A stretch of 64,000 bases of DNA from Sodiomyces alkalinus F11 (GCF_003711515.1 NW_021167091.1:866313-930312), one strand, 5' to 3'; numbered from the stretch's first letter, positions 1-12,372 are shown. Made by a program: numbers and translations. The notes: generated by a model not told the origin, from the sequence alone.

Positions 1-335
1 ACGCCTTCGCTATATTAATATCCACGGCTACTAATTACGTTAAGTAAAGGAAGAAGGGTAAAAACTCGTAATATACGTTACGAGCGCGGAAATAGTGGTA
101 GACGGATTAGCGAAGGTGTTATACGGCGAGAAGTTTAAGATATTTAGGTCCTAGGCAGGAGTAATAGATATACGGGAACGGCTATAGTAAAAATAGCTAG
201 AGGAAGTCCGCATAGAGTATTTAGAGGACCTGGAGGACGGATTTAAGGGCGGCTATAGCGAAAAGATTATATAGGCTATATACCCGTTTTATCTGCCGGT
301 TATAACCTAACTAACGTTTTAGGGCAATTAGGGGG
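1..335 (+). pseudogene. Copia pol 3' fragment (second copy of family G)
   Basis: This is the last part of a Ty1/copia polyprotein, cut by the window edge. Around positions 84-130 the plus strand reads AEIVVDGLAKVLYGEKFKIF, which matches the conserved tail after copia RNase H (usually 'MLADGLTKAL' followed by a K/F-rich stretch). The same segment occurs inverted at about 22900-23170 in element G, so both belong to one family. A polypurine tract (agggcaattaggggg, 321-335) follows, as expected just before a 3' LTR. In-frame TAG/TAA codons fit RIP of CAG/TGG. The gene is dead. Confidence 0.8.
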
Positions 336-337
336 TG

Positions 338-540
338 TGTTGAATTAACTATAGTCTTTTCGGTTAAGTAATAGGCCGGATTACTAAGAGTATAATCCGG
401 GTGGACGCTTATAGAATCTACACTATATAAAATAGGGTGGCGGCGTTTCCCTGACGGTCTAACATAGTCATAATTATACACAATTGCCTTAATCAATTTT
501 GACCTATTTTGTGACGATTTTGACTACGCTTTATCTGACA
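338..540 (+). repeat. 203-bp LTR of copia family G (3' LTR)
   Basis: It begins TGTTGAATTAAC after a polypurine tract and ends TTTATCTGACA, the TG...CA pattern of an LTR. Inverted copies of exactly 203 bp lie at 22636-22838 and 43382-43584. Differences among the three are mostly C/T and G/A. A short minus-strand reading frame inside it is also open in the other copies, but it lies wholly within the LTR and is not a gene. Confidence 0.88.
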
Positions 541-1530
541 ATTATCGGGCATTAAGTTTGCCTCCCACAACCTGTCATATAGACCTCCCTTGGGGTGGAA
601 TAACCTGTCGGCTAATTACGCGTTTAGGCAAGGAAAGTAGATATCCGTAGGATTGTCGGGTATTAATTTGGCCTCGTATAACTATACGTTTTTATAACGT
701 TTTACGACTTTAATATAATAAATTCAGAACCTCTTAATCTAACTATTCTTATCGTATTAACATTTTACAGTTACGCTATATTTATTGATTTATTTATCTA
801 TCTTACTTTACTTTCCTATCTAATCTATAAGAGCCTGGCTAGTCTATACGGTCCTTCTCAGGTGGCTATAAAGGGGAAAGCCCGGAGAAAAACACTATAG
901 TCTTCCTTAGATAGAGTAATACCGCTACGGGGCCGATATAGCCCCGGTTTATCTTATCTATATATCTGGATTATATCGAATAGGCCGTGGGATTAACTAT
1001 TATATAACGGGCATAGATATCTCCTATATATAGGATCCTCTAGAATCGGAGTGGATATATACAGAATCTTTACTATAGAACTTATAGTGGCAGGAGTTCC
1101 TGAATGGTCGGGGAATTCTGGTGGTTTCAGCAGTGATATATATAGATTTATAGATTTATAAGCCTTAATTAAATCAAAGGATTAACTGCCCTAGTACTGT
1201 TCTTCTACGTTATTTTACGGTTATAGTATATCTGATAAGTCTAAGAATATACTGACGCTAGCCCACTTTAAACTCCGGCACTTCTTAGTAGCCTGGCGTT
1301 CATAGCAGTACTACCGCCCGCGCCCGTTTTTCGGGATTTTGCAGTGTTTTTCGGGTAATTTTATATACCTGTATAACTGGTAAAACTAGGCTACTTTTGT
1401 AATATATAGCGTTTACTACTAATAGCCCGGTAGGTTATTAAGGGACATTAGTACGAATCCCCCGTAAATTTAACTTTAGACTATATAGCGATATCTGCTT
1501 CTATTCGCTATCTTCTACAGTGCCGGTAAA
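541..1530. other. Spacer with weak RIP, no gene seen
   Basis: About 1 kb between the copia LTR and the Helitron gene. Parts (545-610, 1080-1135, 1270-1345) keep CA and TG dinucleotides, unlike most of the window, so they may be lower-copy sequence. A rough direct repeat is visible: 'cgggcattaagtttgcctc' near 548 and 'cgggtattaatttggcctc' near 658. I see no coding frame, RNA gene or recognisable element end. The Helitron 5' terminus should lie here, but I could not place it. Confidence 0.5.
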
Positions 1531-4500
1531 ATGTACTATCTTAATCCTTTACGCTATCGAGCGCTATTAAGCGCCATTAAGATAGTTAGCTAACCTAATT
1601 CGGAGCCGCGCACTTACCGTGGCTATAAGAACGTTAAGTCCTTTTCTGAGTTCGGGTATTATCCGCGGGTATGTAGAATCTACGCTACCTGTATAACTTG
1701 TTATACTACGAGGGTACCTAACCAAAACGCCCGTTCAGCCGCCCGTTATATACCTCCTATAGGCTCTACGGTGCCTCCTCTAACCGTTTTAATAGGCTAG
1801 CCTCCACTACTAGTTTCCCCTACGCCTCCTTAACTACCTGTTCTAATAGCTAATCCTTTATTAGACCCTCCGTTACCTCCTTCTAGGCCCGTTCCTTAAA
1901 GGGGTAGCCGTTATCGTGGCCCTAACCATCTCTCTAACGCTTTAGAGTTAATAGCGGGCTACTACTCTTCTTCCTATAACCGTTGCCTTATAATAGCTGC
2001 TTTTACTACCCGCCGAAATAATACCCCCTATAATACCTATAACGACTATAGTAATAGTAGAGCCCGTTATAGGGCGGCCGTTATTATTAGCTAGCGTAGA
2101 GCGCGCCCGTAGCCTGACTGCCGCGTAGAGCATACTAGGCCGCTAGGGTAATATAAGCCGGGTATTACGGTTAATTACTACGACCTTAAATTAATACGGG
2201 TAGAGTATAAATATTACGCTACGCTTTATTAGATTAAGGAGAAATTATAGATTAGTTTTCTATCCCGCGTTATTAACTATTAGCTAACCGCTATTATGTT
2301 TTTCTTGTAAATAGAAATTATCGCCTATAAGCCTTCAATTCGGCACCTATTATAACTAGGGCGATATTAATATTCCCGTTATCTCCCCGCTACCCGATTC
2401 CTTCTAACGCCTACTACATACCGATACCCCTTAAGCCGCAGATTATCGTAAGAGAATCCGTTGATATAATAATATCTTTTTGTTTATATCTATATAATAT
2501 ACTAAGACTCGTTAAGGTGTCGCTACTGGTAGCGTAATAGCTTTCTAGATCCACGGTACCCTTTACCACTATACGGGGTCGTTAAGTGCTATAGGTCGAC
2601 TTCCCGCCTTTACCTAGCTATACTTTTACGACCCGTAGGCTACCGCTAACTAGCGTCTTACGAATACCTAAAGCCTCGACTCTACGCTTAACCGTTATAT
2701 CCTAGGGGAGATTTCGGACTTCCTGTATAAGTATAATCCCTTTATCTCTATATATAAACCGGCCCGCGAACGCTTTAACTCCCTTTATAAATAATACCGT
2801 ATTATACTAAACCCTAGGATAGACTTAGTTATTAAGCAGGGTGCTAATATACGACGTAAGGATCTGCCCGTTACGGACGAGGTTACGACTATTATACCGA
2901 ATAAATAAGGTAAAGTCTACTATTAGGATATTATCCTTATAGAGAGATAGTCTAATAGCAGTATAGGCGGCCTTACACAGATCGACTATAAGCATTCTAC
3001 CTACTTACTATTATCTTACCGGCTTATATATCCGCGTAGCGGTTCCGGATATTACTAGTAGTTATAGTTACAGGATATTTATAACCATTAGCGGCAGAAT
3101 ACCGACGTTAAACTCTATTAGTTCTGCTAGTATATACTATACCCGCGATATTAGTAGAGGTTTATACCCTTTATATACGGCCCGCCTTTTTAGTAGTTTT
3201 TAGTAGACTTATAGGTATCCTACGATTAAAAGAAGCTCAATTAGATCTAGCGCTATTAGAGTACGATACGGGCTAACGTATATAATATACTACGGGATTA
3301 GACGTATAAGGCTAATAGCGATACCCGTAATATTAGCTAACGGATCGTCTTACCCTTAAATTACGTTAGAGGCTAGCGGTTTATCTCGTAGTGCTATCAG
3401 GATTCTATAGTAATTATATAGGCTTTTAGTACTCCGATCTTTTTTATTAGATTTACGGCTAATCCTACGTAGCCAGAGATTATATAGGAGCTTTAGCTAG
3501 GTTAGACTATTAGTAACCGGCCCGATTTAGTCGGCCGTGTATTTAAGTTAAAGTCCCGCGACCTAGAATAGTAGCTACGTGATAGTCTATTTAGTGAGTT
3601 TACGGGGATTATATAGACCGTGGAATATTGGAAGCGCGGTCTTCCGTACCATTATATCCTGTTTTTCCTTACGCCGCGGGCGGCTAAGATATATAAGGAC
3701 CCCGTAACTATCGATAAGGTTATCTTTACGGAGCTATTAGACCGTGAGTTGGATTCTACGAGCCGTCTTTTTAATATTATTAGTAAGAATATAATATATA
3801 GTCCTCACGGTAATAATAAGCCCTTTACGCCGTGTATATAGCCATAGCCTAGTAATAATAACCGTATAAAGTACTCTAAGCGGTTCCTTAACCCGTACTG
3901 CCTAGAGATAACTATACGCGAGGATAGTTAGCCTGAATATAAGCGCTATAACTCTAGCCTACACGTTATAAAAAACGGCTATATAGGAGAGGTCTCCCTT
4001 AATAACCGTTTTATTATCCCCTAGAGCCCGTATCTTTACCTCTGTTACGGTATCTATATTAACGTTTAGATTTACGGATCTATTAAGATAAGTTATTATA
4101 TATTCTATATCTTATATATTAGTATTAATAGATTTATTTAGGCGATTAAGTATATATATAAGTACGTTTATAAGGGCACCGACTATATAACTACGCGTAT
4201 ATCGGGCGAAGGGGGCAAAGATAAGATTAACCTCTATCTTTAGAGTCGCTATATCGGTCCCGCGTAGGCTGTTATTTAGTTGTTCGAGTTCCCGGTATAT
4301 CGCGAGTTCTTACCTATTATACGTCTTCAGGTTTACCTTTGGGAATAGTATCCTACATACTTCGGCGATAACACGACTATAAGCTGGATTAAGCATATAT
4401 TATATAAGGAACTAAGTGGTATTATGGATTAGCACTATATAGGATTGGAGATACGCTCGGATCGCTCAGTATTCGGCGAGACTAAATTAGTATATTAGCG

Positions 4501-4620
4501 TAGAGAGGGAAAAGTCTTCCTTTTCCTCCTTAAGTTAAAGTCTTTATAATATACGACTATTAACTGCGAATAGTAGTATCCGTTACGGTGTATTCTTTTC
4601 CTGGTATTATAGCCTATTCC
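1531..4620 (+). pseudogene. Helitron Rep/helicase-like N-terminal half, RIP-damaged and truncated
   Basis: An ATG at 1531 opens a frame that runs, with RIP stops and at least one frame change, through the replication-initiator region of a Helitron. It starts with a Cys-containing stretch (about 1680-1780). It continues into the part just upstream of the Rep domain ('TGSVIAF.IHG', then 'FYDP.ATAN', about 2530-2670), followed by 'ILNPRIDLVIKQGANIRR' (about 2800-2855). The Rep domain proper includes 'CYQDS', 'FTANPT' and 'VEYWKRGLPYHYILFFL' (3620-3670). Helitrons normally have H-x-H (HUH) in the PHAHILLFL motif. Here PYHYILFF has Tyr in place of both His, as CAC to TAC would give. 'KYVYKG' follows near 4160. 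The SF1 (Pif1-like) helicase half is absent, so the gene stops at about 4620 where gypsy sequence takes over. Confidence 0.85.
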
Positions 4621-4679
4621 TTAATAAATTCTCTAATTTCTATATCTATAAGGTTACCGGGCCGAAGATACTATTAAAG

Positions 4680-5870
4680 CGGACTTTACGAAGCACTGCT
4701 AACGCCGAGCGGGCAGATACAGGCGTATAATAGGAAAAGCTTATTCGAGGCACCGAAGAGTGTTAGGACTAATAGAATAATAATAATAGTACGGCATTAT
4801 CGTTATCTTTTAGTTCTGTACGAATCTAAACGTTATACGTGGATAATTATCTACGTAGGCTTAATATCGAGCGGGTAAGGAGCGCTAAACGATTAGCGAG
4901 CTACGCGTCCTCCGACTATATCGGGGAACCGTCCCCGATAACTACTAAAAGCCTATTCGCCCTACTAGCCTGTTAGGTATAATAGTAGTAAGAGTTTAAT
5001 TAGTAGATATAAAGGTAGAATAAGGCTATTCTATAAAGGCTTATCGAATAACTAACGATAAAACAGGAATATAAGAAGCTACCGGTTTATAACTATAAGA
5101 TATTAGGAGAAAACGTAACCGTTATTAGGATTAATAACTAGCTATCCGCGGTTAAGGCCGGGAACCGTTTTCGGGTAAAGGCCCCTATACTCTAGCTAAT
5201 TAAATAGGCTTTAACTAAGCCAGAACGCTCCTACTAGATATCGTGGCGGAGCTATAAGCGGAAGCTCTTATCGTCTATATAGGATAACTTTAAGGCGTTT
5301 ATTCGGCGAGAATACTTATCCCGTGATTTATAATATTTTTACTATTAGGAGGAGCTTTATAAGTTACGTATTATTAGTAAGATAATGCTAATAAAGTTAT
5401 TCGAATAATAGGATAACTATTACCGCTTATTAGGGTTAAAGACGTATAGTAGCGAAAAGCGTGCGTATAACTATTTTCGATAATTACCGGCGCGGGTCCG
5501 CGATAAGCTTTATAAGCGGCGGGTTAAGCTTAAGGAGGCTCGTACTATAACGTAGGAGGCGTAGTTACTTTAGAAGATATACTCCCTAAATAATAGGTCC
5601 AATAGCCGGAAAGGGTCTTACTTCTATTACTAGAAGGATAACGGTTTATCGTAAAGGGGACGGTATACGTCCGCTAAATAATCAGAAAGCACCTTAAAAG
5701 GGTAATAATAAACGATAAAGTCTTTATCGTTAATAACCACGCCTAGCGCTTAAAAGACATTTAGGTTAGATAAACCCTTTAATAGGGAGTGCTATAATTA
5801 TAGTAAAAAGGGATACCGGTCTAAAGACTATTATAGTAAAGACCGTAAGGATAGCGGTAAGGGCTTAGTG
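4680..5870 (+). pseudogene. Gypsy element F: gag with zinc knuckle
   Basis: One plus-strand frame, broken by TAA/TAG, runs from about 4680 to 5870 and looks like a retroelement capsid gene. The best evidence is at about 5788-5850, where the frame reads RECYNYSKKGYRSKDYYSKD. This is a CX2CX4HX4C knuckle with one Cys kept and the other Cys and His turned to Tyr. Upstream are helical, Lys/Arg/Leu-rich stretches (for example at 5230-5560). No 5' LTR is recognisable between the Helitron end (4620) and this gene, so the left edge of F is either lost or too mutated to see. Pol of the same element follows. Confidence 0.65.
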
Positions 5871-5879
5871 CAAAAAAGC

Positions 5880-6702
5880 GCTAATATAAGTAATCTTTAG
5901 GTCTAAGGGGATTTAGCCCTTAATAACGATATACGTATTACCAAGATCCTTAATAGCCCGGGAAACGAATTAGCGTAGTATAGGGAGTAAGCACTATATC
6001 CATAAACGCCCCGATATAAGTCCTGATTATTAAAGTTACGCGAGGTGTGGTATATATTATCCGAGACGGGCGCGAGGTCGAGCGAAGCGTTAACCTCGAT
6101 ATAAGTATATAAGTTAATATTATTAGCCCAGTACTAATAGAATAGTTAAAGTTATAGCCGCTAGGCGGAATCTAGGCCCCGGCTCTTAAAGGTTTTAATA
6201 GCCGAGCGGCGAATAGTCGCGGAGTATACGGCTTAGTCTTTTATTTAGTAGACTCTAAGGGGAGGCCCTAACTCTTAAAGAGAGTATTTATTTATACGGA
6301 CCGGCTAAAGTGGTTAGGTTATTTACTATTATTAAATAATAATATAGGTTAAGAGAGTATCCTAATTAACACGGCTAGCCGAATATTCGGCTTTAGGCTG
6401 CTCTTTATCGCGGAACCCGAGACCTAGGCCTAGGAGGTAGTAAAGTAAAGGGCGAAGGCGTATATTATATACGTTACTATAGCTCCCGCTATTGCGGATA
6501 GCGCCCCGGATATAACGATTCCGTTAGTGGATAATCAGGAACCACGGCATAAAGACATGTATTTACCTTTTAATCTATAATAGTTCGAAGGTATATTTTC
6601 GGAAGAAGTAGCAAAGGAACTACCTCTATTAGAGGACATATAATATTGTATTAACCTATAAGAGGGGAAGGAGCCTGTATTCGGGCCCCTATACCCGCTA
6701 TT
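5880..6702 (+). pseudogene. Gypsy element F: start of pol (protease region, RT entry)
   Basis: It follows gag F on the same strand. The 3' end reads 'EGKEPVFGPLYPL' (about 6670-6702), the usual entry of Ty3/gypsy reverse transcriptase (typically 'EGKTPPFGPIYNLS'). 5980-6420 is probably the protease and linker, but no clear DTG/DSG is left. The RT frame stops being recognisable right after 'GPLYPL', where LINE1 begins. The rest of F's pol is not in the window and would lie beyond the right edge if F was split by the nest. Confidence 0.6.
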
Positions 6703-8290
6703 GTCATCCTTGTTCTAACTCACACGGGGGGACCTACGTTCTACGCGCAAACGCCTTAAACCACGCAAAACCTATATTAATCGAAAGCTCTTTTTAAGCT
6801 CTATACTCTTATCTATAGCCCTGTATACCACATACGCTAATTCAGGCGTATTATAACTACGAAAGTGCCTGGAAATAGGCTTACGACTCCCCCGCGTGCG
6901 ATGGAAAAGTCTAATATAGCCCGTGCCCCCACGCTGACAAAGCAGCAAGCCCAGCCGCGCAGACCCGCACCCACGACCTCCACGCAACCCTAACGCCCTA
7001 AATAACCTACTAGCCATAACGCTAGTAATAATAACGCCCCTAAGGCTCCTAAGGCCCCTAAGGCCCCTAAAACCGCCCCTAAGGCTCCTATAGCTATAAA
7101 GGGCCTAGAGGAGGTGGATATAGGTAATACCTCTGAAAATATAGACGATTTAACCCTCGCTACGCCTCTGAATTCGAAAAGGCACCTTAGCCCTTCTATA
7201 CTAACCCCTAGACGTTTTTCTAGGACCCGAATCGAATCCCCCTCGGACTCGGAAGCCGAAAGCGCTTTCGAAACGCCCTTTAGCCCCCCCCCCCCCTGGC
7301 TAAAAAATCGAGCCTTCTAGGCTCTAAATAGACTAAAAGGGCGCCTAGAACAACAAAAGCCCCTGGAGAAACCTCGGCTAAGCCCCAGAAGTCGACTAGT
7401 TCGGCTAGTAAGGCATAGGCTAAGGAACTACTGTAATAGGCTCTTTTGCTACTTTAATAGGCCTATATCCTTGACCCTGCCCCTTACATTAAGGCTCTAA
7501 TCGTATGGCTTAAATTTACTATTAACGGAACCCCGAGCCCCCAGCCTCCTATACTCGAATAGAAAGTCGATAAACTAGCTTAGGCAGTTCGTAGGCTTAT
7601 AGAATAGCGTAAACCCCTTTATAGCGAGGCTTTAAAGGGGGAAAAAGGCCCTATAGCACGTCAGGCCCCTATTTCAGGGGCTTTAGCACCATTACCCCCA
7701 TCTCCACTTCTACACCCCCGGCACCCCTCCTAATAGACCCTAAAAAGGTCTCTAAAATTATTCTTTAACCTACGGCAGGGGCCCGGATTCCTCGGGAAGA
7801 CTTTAATCCCCTCGGGCTCCGAAACAGGCTAAATAAGACCTTAGAAACCCCTATAGTTACGGCTATTAGCCTATCAACTAACGGGAACCATATTTTAACC
7901 CCGGGGCCAAAATACAGCATTTAATAGCTCCTAGACTCGCAGAATCAGAAAGAGCTAAACCTCCCCCTCTAGCCCCCCTAGCCCATAGGCGACTAGCTTA
8001 AGCTTATTATTAAACAGGTGCCTTCTAGAGCCTTTAGGGGTGGCGATACCCCTTTAGCCGACCCTTCCGAGCCGCCGTAAAAGGCCTTAAACCGAGGCCT
8101 ATAACAGGGCCTAGGTCTATAGGATCTAGCCACCGAAATCGGCACCTTTAACCCTATTAGGGTAGTAGGGAAGCCTCGGTAGCTAGGGGCTCTAAACGCG
8201 TTTTACAGTATAATAGTTATTTCTATACCATCCACTAAAGATACAATCTAGGCGTTATAGAATCTATATCTTAACGGTACTAGACTCCTT
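6703..8290 (+). mobile_element. LINE1: 5' part of a Tad-like non-LTR retrotransposon
   Basis: This sequence interrupts RT of gypsy F near 6703 and ends where minus-strand gypsy E starts near 8290. It keeps many CA/TG dinucleotides, so it is much less mutated than its neighbours and probably younger or of lower copy number. It has about 200 bp of leader and then ORF1. ORF2 (endonuclease/RT) is missing, as is the 3' tail. A LINE that keeps its 5' end but lacks its 3' end is the reverse of normal 5' truncation, so a later event removed or displaced the rest. The exact 5' boundary is uncertain by tens of bases. Confidence 0.65.
6901..8290 (+). pseudogene. LINE1 ORF1 (gag-like nucleic-acid-binding protein), truncated
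   Basis: The start is ATG at 6901 (MEKSNIARAPTLTKQQAQPR), followed by a Pro/Ala/Thr-rich N-terminus and an APK tandem (APKAPKAPKAPK, about 7034-7070). An acidic/Ser-rich stretch follows, then a C-terminal region typical of fungal LINE ORF1: 'PREDFNPLGLRNRLNKTL' (about 7792-7845), 'ILTPGPKYSI', and 'IRVVGKPR.LGALN' (about 8158-8200). The usual C-terminal CCHC knuckles are not reached before the junction near 8290. A poly-C run at 7287-7296 may mark a slippage site. There are a few in-frame TAG/TAA codons, far fewer than in the LTR elements. Confidence 0.7.
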
Positions 8291-11200
8291 TATCTTTTTT
8301 AACTCTTCCTTTAGCTTTTTATAATACTCCCCTAATATCTCTTTTAGTCTCTCGGAGCGGCGCAAAAAACCGTTAATAGTATAATCAGGGGAACTAATAT
8401 TATCCTTAGCCCTAGTATCTTCCTTAGGGTCCTCGCCAGGTAAAAGACGTGCTTTAGTGATTTCTTCGGTAATAAGCGCTCCTCGGGCAGGGTACGTAAT
8501 CTTAAGCTCCTCGCTATAGTCTTATTTAAGTATAGTCTAGTCCTTAGGCTCCTAGTACCTCTTATCGTTTTAGATAAACTTCTTTAGGTGGTTAGCGGTA
8601 AAAGTAATCCCTTGTAGTTTATCCTTAGTAAGAGTCCTAAGGATAAAGGACTTATTATCGTGATTAGCCTTCTGGATATAATATAAGCTATATTATCGGT
8701 AGTTAAGCTTAGCCTTACGGCGTATATCGATAGCTTTCTTAGTATTATAACCTAGTATAAGATCCCTAACTTATAGCCCTTACTTATGGAGTACTTAGGC
8801 ACGGCTAGCGTTAATATAAACTATTTATCGCCCTCGTTATTTAGTGATTACAGTAATAGTAGTATATTGGTTAGCGTTAAGCTAGGTAAAAGCCCTTAAC
8901 TAAGTAGTATCTTATCCTCAGGGGTTTTAACGCGGCCTTAGTCTAATAGTCTCTAGGTTCCGCAGGTCATCTTAATCGGGGTACTAGCCTCGTGGCTATA
9001 TAGAAGGAAAAAAGGGGTTCGGCCAGTAAAAGCTCTTACTATTATACGGTTAGCGAAAAGGACTATTAGGAGGATCTCGTAAAGGGCTCTAAGGTCAAGC
9101 TTCGACTAGATAGATAGAGCGTGGGTAATAGCCTTATACCTAACCTTATTAAAGCTATTAGCGCGGGGGTAATAGACTATGGCGAGCTTTTCAGTAGTCC
9201 TGTAGCGATAGTTTAGCTTAATTATATAACCCTTATTCTCTAGACCTCTATCTATAAGGAGGATTATATGAAGCCTATACCTATAGATTATATCTTCCTA
9301 TGAAAATAAGGTAATAGCTTTAAACGTGTTTTTCTTTAGTAATTAAGCCTTAACCTAAATTATAAGTATATAGCGGGCCTTTATAAGATACTACCCTTAA
9401 AGATATTTAACGTCTAGGCTAACCTAGGTAAAAGGGAGGGCGGTTTCGGGTAGGCATATTAAGATTAAGGGATCCTCCTAGGAACGGCTATAACGGGCCT
9501 AATATTCGGAATAGGACTTAATAAACCTCTAAACACTTTTATAGATATTATCCTAGAAGTAGTTAGCGGCGAGGCGATAGTAAGTACCCTACCTTCCTCG
9601 GTATCTGGATTTATCGTCGGCTATCCTAATTAGGTTAACCTAGGTATTCTTATCGTTAATCTAGCGTTTAGGAGTTAAATCGGTCTTAGTTACTCGGGTC
9701 TATAATAGTCTATTCTTAAGGAATACACGGGTAGCCCTATCTTTAACTATACGGGCTTCCTTAGGATTTATTCCTTTAAGTAAACGAAAAGTTATTAAAA
9801 ACGTGGCTACTTATCGGGAAAACTAACTCTAGGTAAAGTCTATATCGAGGATATTATTAGCTAGGGCAGGGTTATTAAACTATTTCTCGGCCTCTATAAA
9901 GAAGATTCTATTATCTATAAAATCGTTTAGGTCTCCTTCGGTAATATAATTAGTCTAATTAAAGGGTATTCCGGTATCTAAGAGAGTCTATCGGCTATAG
10001 TATTCTTAGATTCTTTAATATACTTAACGTCAAAATCGAAGACCCGGATCTAGGCGAGCTATCGGGTAATTAGGGTATTAGGGAGGTTAATAGTAGATTC
10101 TTTTAATTAGGATAAAAGGGCTTAGGTATCGGTTTTAAGGATAAAGAAAACCCTATAAAGGTAGTTATGTAAGCGTCGAAGGGTCTTTAGGACTCCCCTT
10201 AGCTCTAGTTTACTAGTATTATAGACCCTCTCTAGAGGAGATTAGCGACCGTTTTTATATTAAACTATAGCTTTTTTATCGTTAATATACTAACTAAGTA
10301 TTCTACCTTATCCGTCTATACTAGCGTTAACGATAATATAGATAACTCCTACGTCTTCGCCGTACTAAATAGTAATCAGGACAGGGGTAATAGTAAAGGC
10401 TTTCTTAAGGGTATCTATAACGTATTATTAAGGCTCCTCCTACTTAAAAACAGTATTCTTCCCTAGCAGGTCAGTTAAGGGTCTAGCGATAATAGCGAAC
10501 TTATAAATCTAGACTTAGTGAAAGGTAGCAAGACTAAGGAATAAATAAATATTAAAGACCGTATTATACCTCTCCTACCCTCGGACCTTTATAATATTAG
10601 CCTACTTAGGGGAATAACTATTAGTGCTATAGACGTAGCCTACGATAATAGCCCCTTTCTAACACTACTAGCTTTTAATACCTACGATAATACCTCTAGC
10701 TAGCTCTACGTTAAGAAGCACTTTATCGATATTAGTAATATACTCGGCTATAAAATAGTAAATTCTAAGTCTAATCAGGGTATCCTTATAGGTGGTTATC
10801 GGTCTTTTTACTATAATATCGTTAGTAAAGGGTCTATAATACTAAGGGATAAGGCTATAAAGGATACGGGTTGTAATATATATAACCTAAGCCACTAAAT
10901 TAATAGCCCCTTAAGAAAGGGTATATATTCTAAAGAGTCTAATAATAGTCGTAAAGGTGGTTAGATCTCGACACTTATTGAGGGTAACCTAATTATAGCC
11001 GGAGAAAAGGTCTAAGAGAGATATAAGCTTATATATAGCGAAATCCTCGGAGACCTTATCGGCCCTAGGCGGTATAAAGGTATCTTAAAGGCTTATTACG
11101 TTAATCTTAGCAGCCGAGTTAATAAGCCGTATATTACCGTCCTTCTTCTTTACTAAGAACTAGGTGTTATAATAGGCTATATAGCTCTCCTCGATTATAC

Positions 11201-12092
11201 CTTTCTTAAGGCGGTCCTTTATTATCTACACGATTATAGACTCTAGAGCCTTAGAGATAAGGATCCCTTTCGCCTACTACGCTTTATAAGGAACCGCTCG
11301 AATCTTCGATAAAAGGGTTACCCGTTTGTTAAGGCGGCCGCACTTAGTCTAATCCTATATAATAACTACCTCTCGGTTTAGGAGGGCCTTTATTAAGAGC
11401 TCCTATTCCTTAAGAGTTAAGTAATTAACGGTCTTCAGGATAGCGTTAAGTCTTTCGGGTATAAGACGCGAATACGGAATAATTTTAGAAAACTTTAGTA
11501 TAATTAGGCTAATAAACCGCTTATATTTAGGCTCCTAGTCTTCCTCTTTAATTTCTACGAGGATATTCTTCTTCTAGTAGGGGTCTTTATCACGGATACT
11601 TCTATTAGACGGAATATCGTTGAAAGTATAAACCTTAAGAGCCTTAGGCTTTTATATAGTAAAGACGCCTTCGGGATTAGGGGGATAATACGCTTCTTTA
11701 ATAAGATCCTAGGACTTCCTCCTCTTAGGCTACTATAACCTTTTCGTCGTAACCGCGGCTATACTAATAATACTATCCTCCTCTTTCTTTAAAGCGTCGA
11801 GCGCTTATATTTAGGAATTATCCTATATCGTCCGGTCCTTCCGAAACTATAAGACTAAGAGGCTATTAGGGTAATTAGGCTAATAATAGTTTAGAAAAGT
11901 CGAAAAAGATAAGTGGTTAGTATAAATTAGTTATTATTATATAGTCGTAGTTATTATGTATCGAGACTCCTCGATATACGTCTTATATCCTCGGCCCTAA
12001 TTTTATAGTATAGCCCTCGAGGCTATATAAATTCTCTGCGTTAAGAGCTTTACCTCCTCTGTAAATAGGAAGGCTAGTGAAGTAATAGCGTC
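8291..12092 (-). pseudogene. Gypsy E pol: RT, RNase H, integrase
   Basis: Read on the minus strand. RT starts near 11160 with 'FLVKKKDGNIRLIN', then 'LLDLFSGYN.VTL' (about 10960-11000). The catalytic box is 'FTNDIIVKRPITTYKD' (10812-10829 for FTNDII). Most relatives have F-x-D-D, so the first Asp has become Asn (TpGAC to TpAAC). RNase H and integrase occupy about 10700 down to 8700, heavily broken. The C-terminal tail (about 8640-8291) is unusually open and Lys/Glu-rich (RSERLKEILGEYYKKLKEEL), a likely coiled coil. Pol is cut at 12092 by insertion of D and continues at 49239. Confidence 0.75.
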
Positions 12093-12097
12093 CGTAT

Positions 12098-12372
12098 TGT
12101 CGTATAGGCACACGGACCATAACGCGGTCCATAAGGGATCTATGCCTAACTAAGGGCTTCGGTTCTCGGGGACCTCGGGTATCAGGATATAATAGGGGCG
12201 GATACCGGAAAAGACCGGATAGGATCTAAATACCATAGTACCCATAACAGAGTCTTCACCACCTAAATTAAGAGTATAAGAGACTCTTATAGATATAACT
12301 TAATATAATACACACACATAAGATTTCTACTTTACTAAGTTAATTATATATATACTATGTTAACGCACGATA
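12098..12372 (+). repeat. 5' LTR of copia D
   Basis: It pairs with 48960-49233 over its whole length, for example 'cgtataggcacacggacca', 'ggacctcgggtatcaggatata' and 'ggataccggaaaagaccggata'. Differences are mostly C/T and G/A. TSD cgtat lies directly upstream. Confidence 0.93.

Noticed and set aside
541..1530. Possible host gene in the less-mutated spacer
   Set aside because: No frame longer than a few dozen codons on either strand, no splice-consistent exon chain visible, no recognisable motif.
3620..3841. 73-codon plus frame as a gene of its own
   Set aside because: It is an unbroken stretch of the damaged Helitron Rep gene (1531-4620) between two RIP stops.
6772..7017. 81-codon minus-strand reading frame beginning MASRLF
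   Set aside because: It is antisense to the leader and start of LINE1 ORF1, whose plus frame continues cleanly from ATG 6901. Arg/Gly/Leu-rich composition is typical of a shadow in GC-rich DNA.
8000..8290. Hidden 3' LTR of gypsy E
   Set aside because: The plus strand here is still readable as LINE1 ORF1 (GKPR.LGALN, then STKDT), so there is no room for an LTR.
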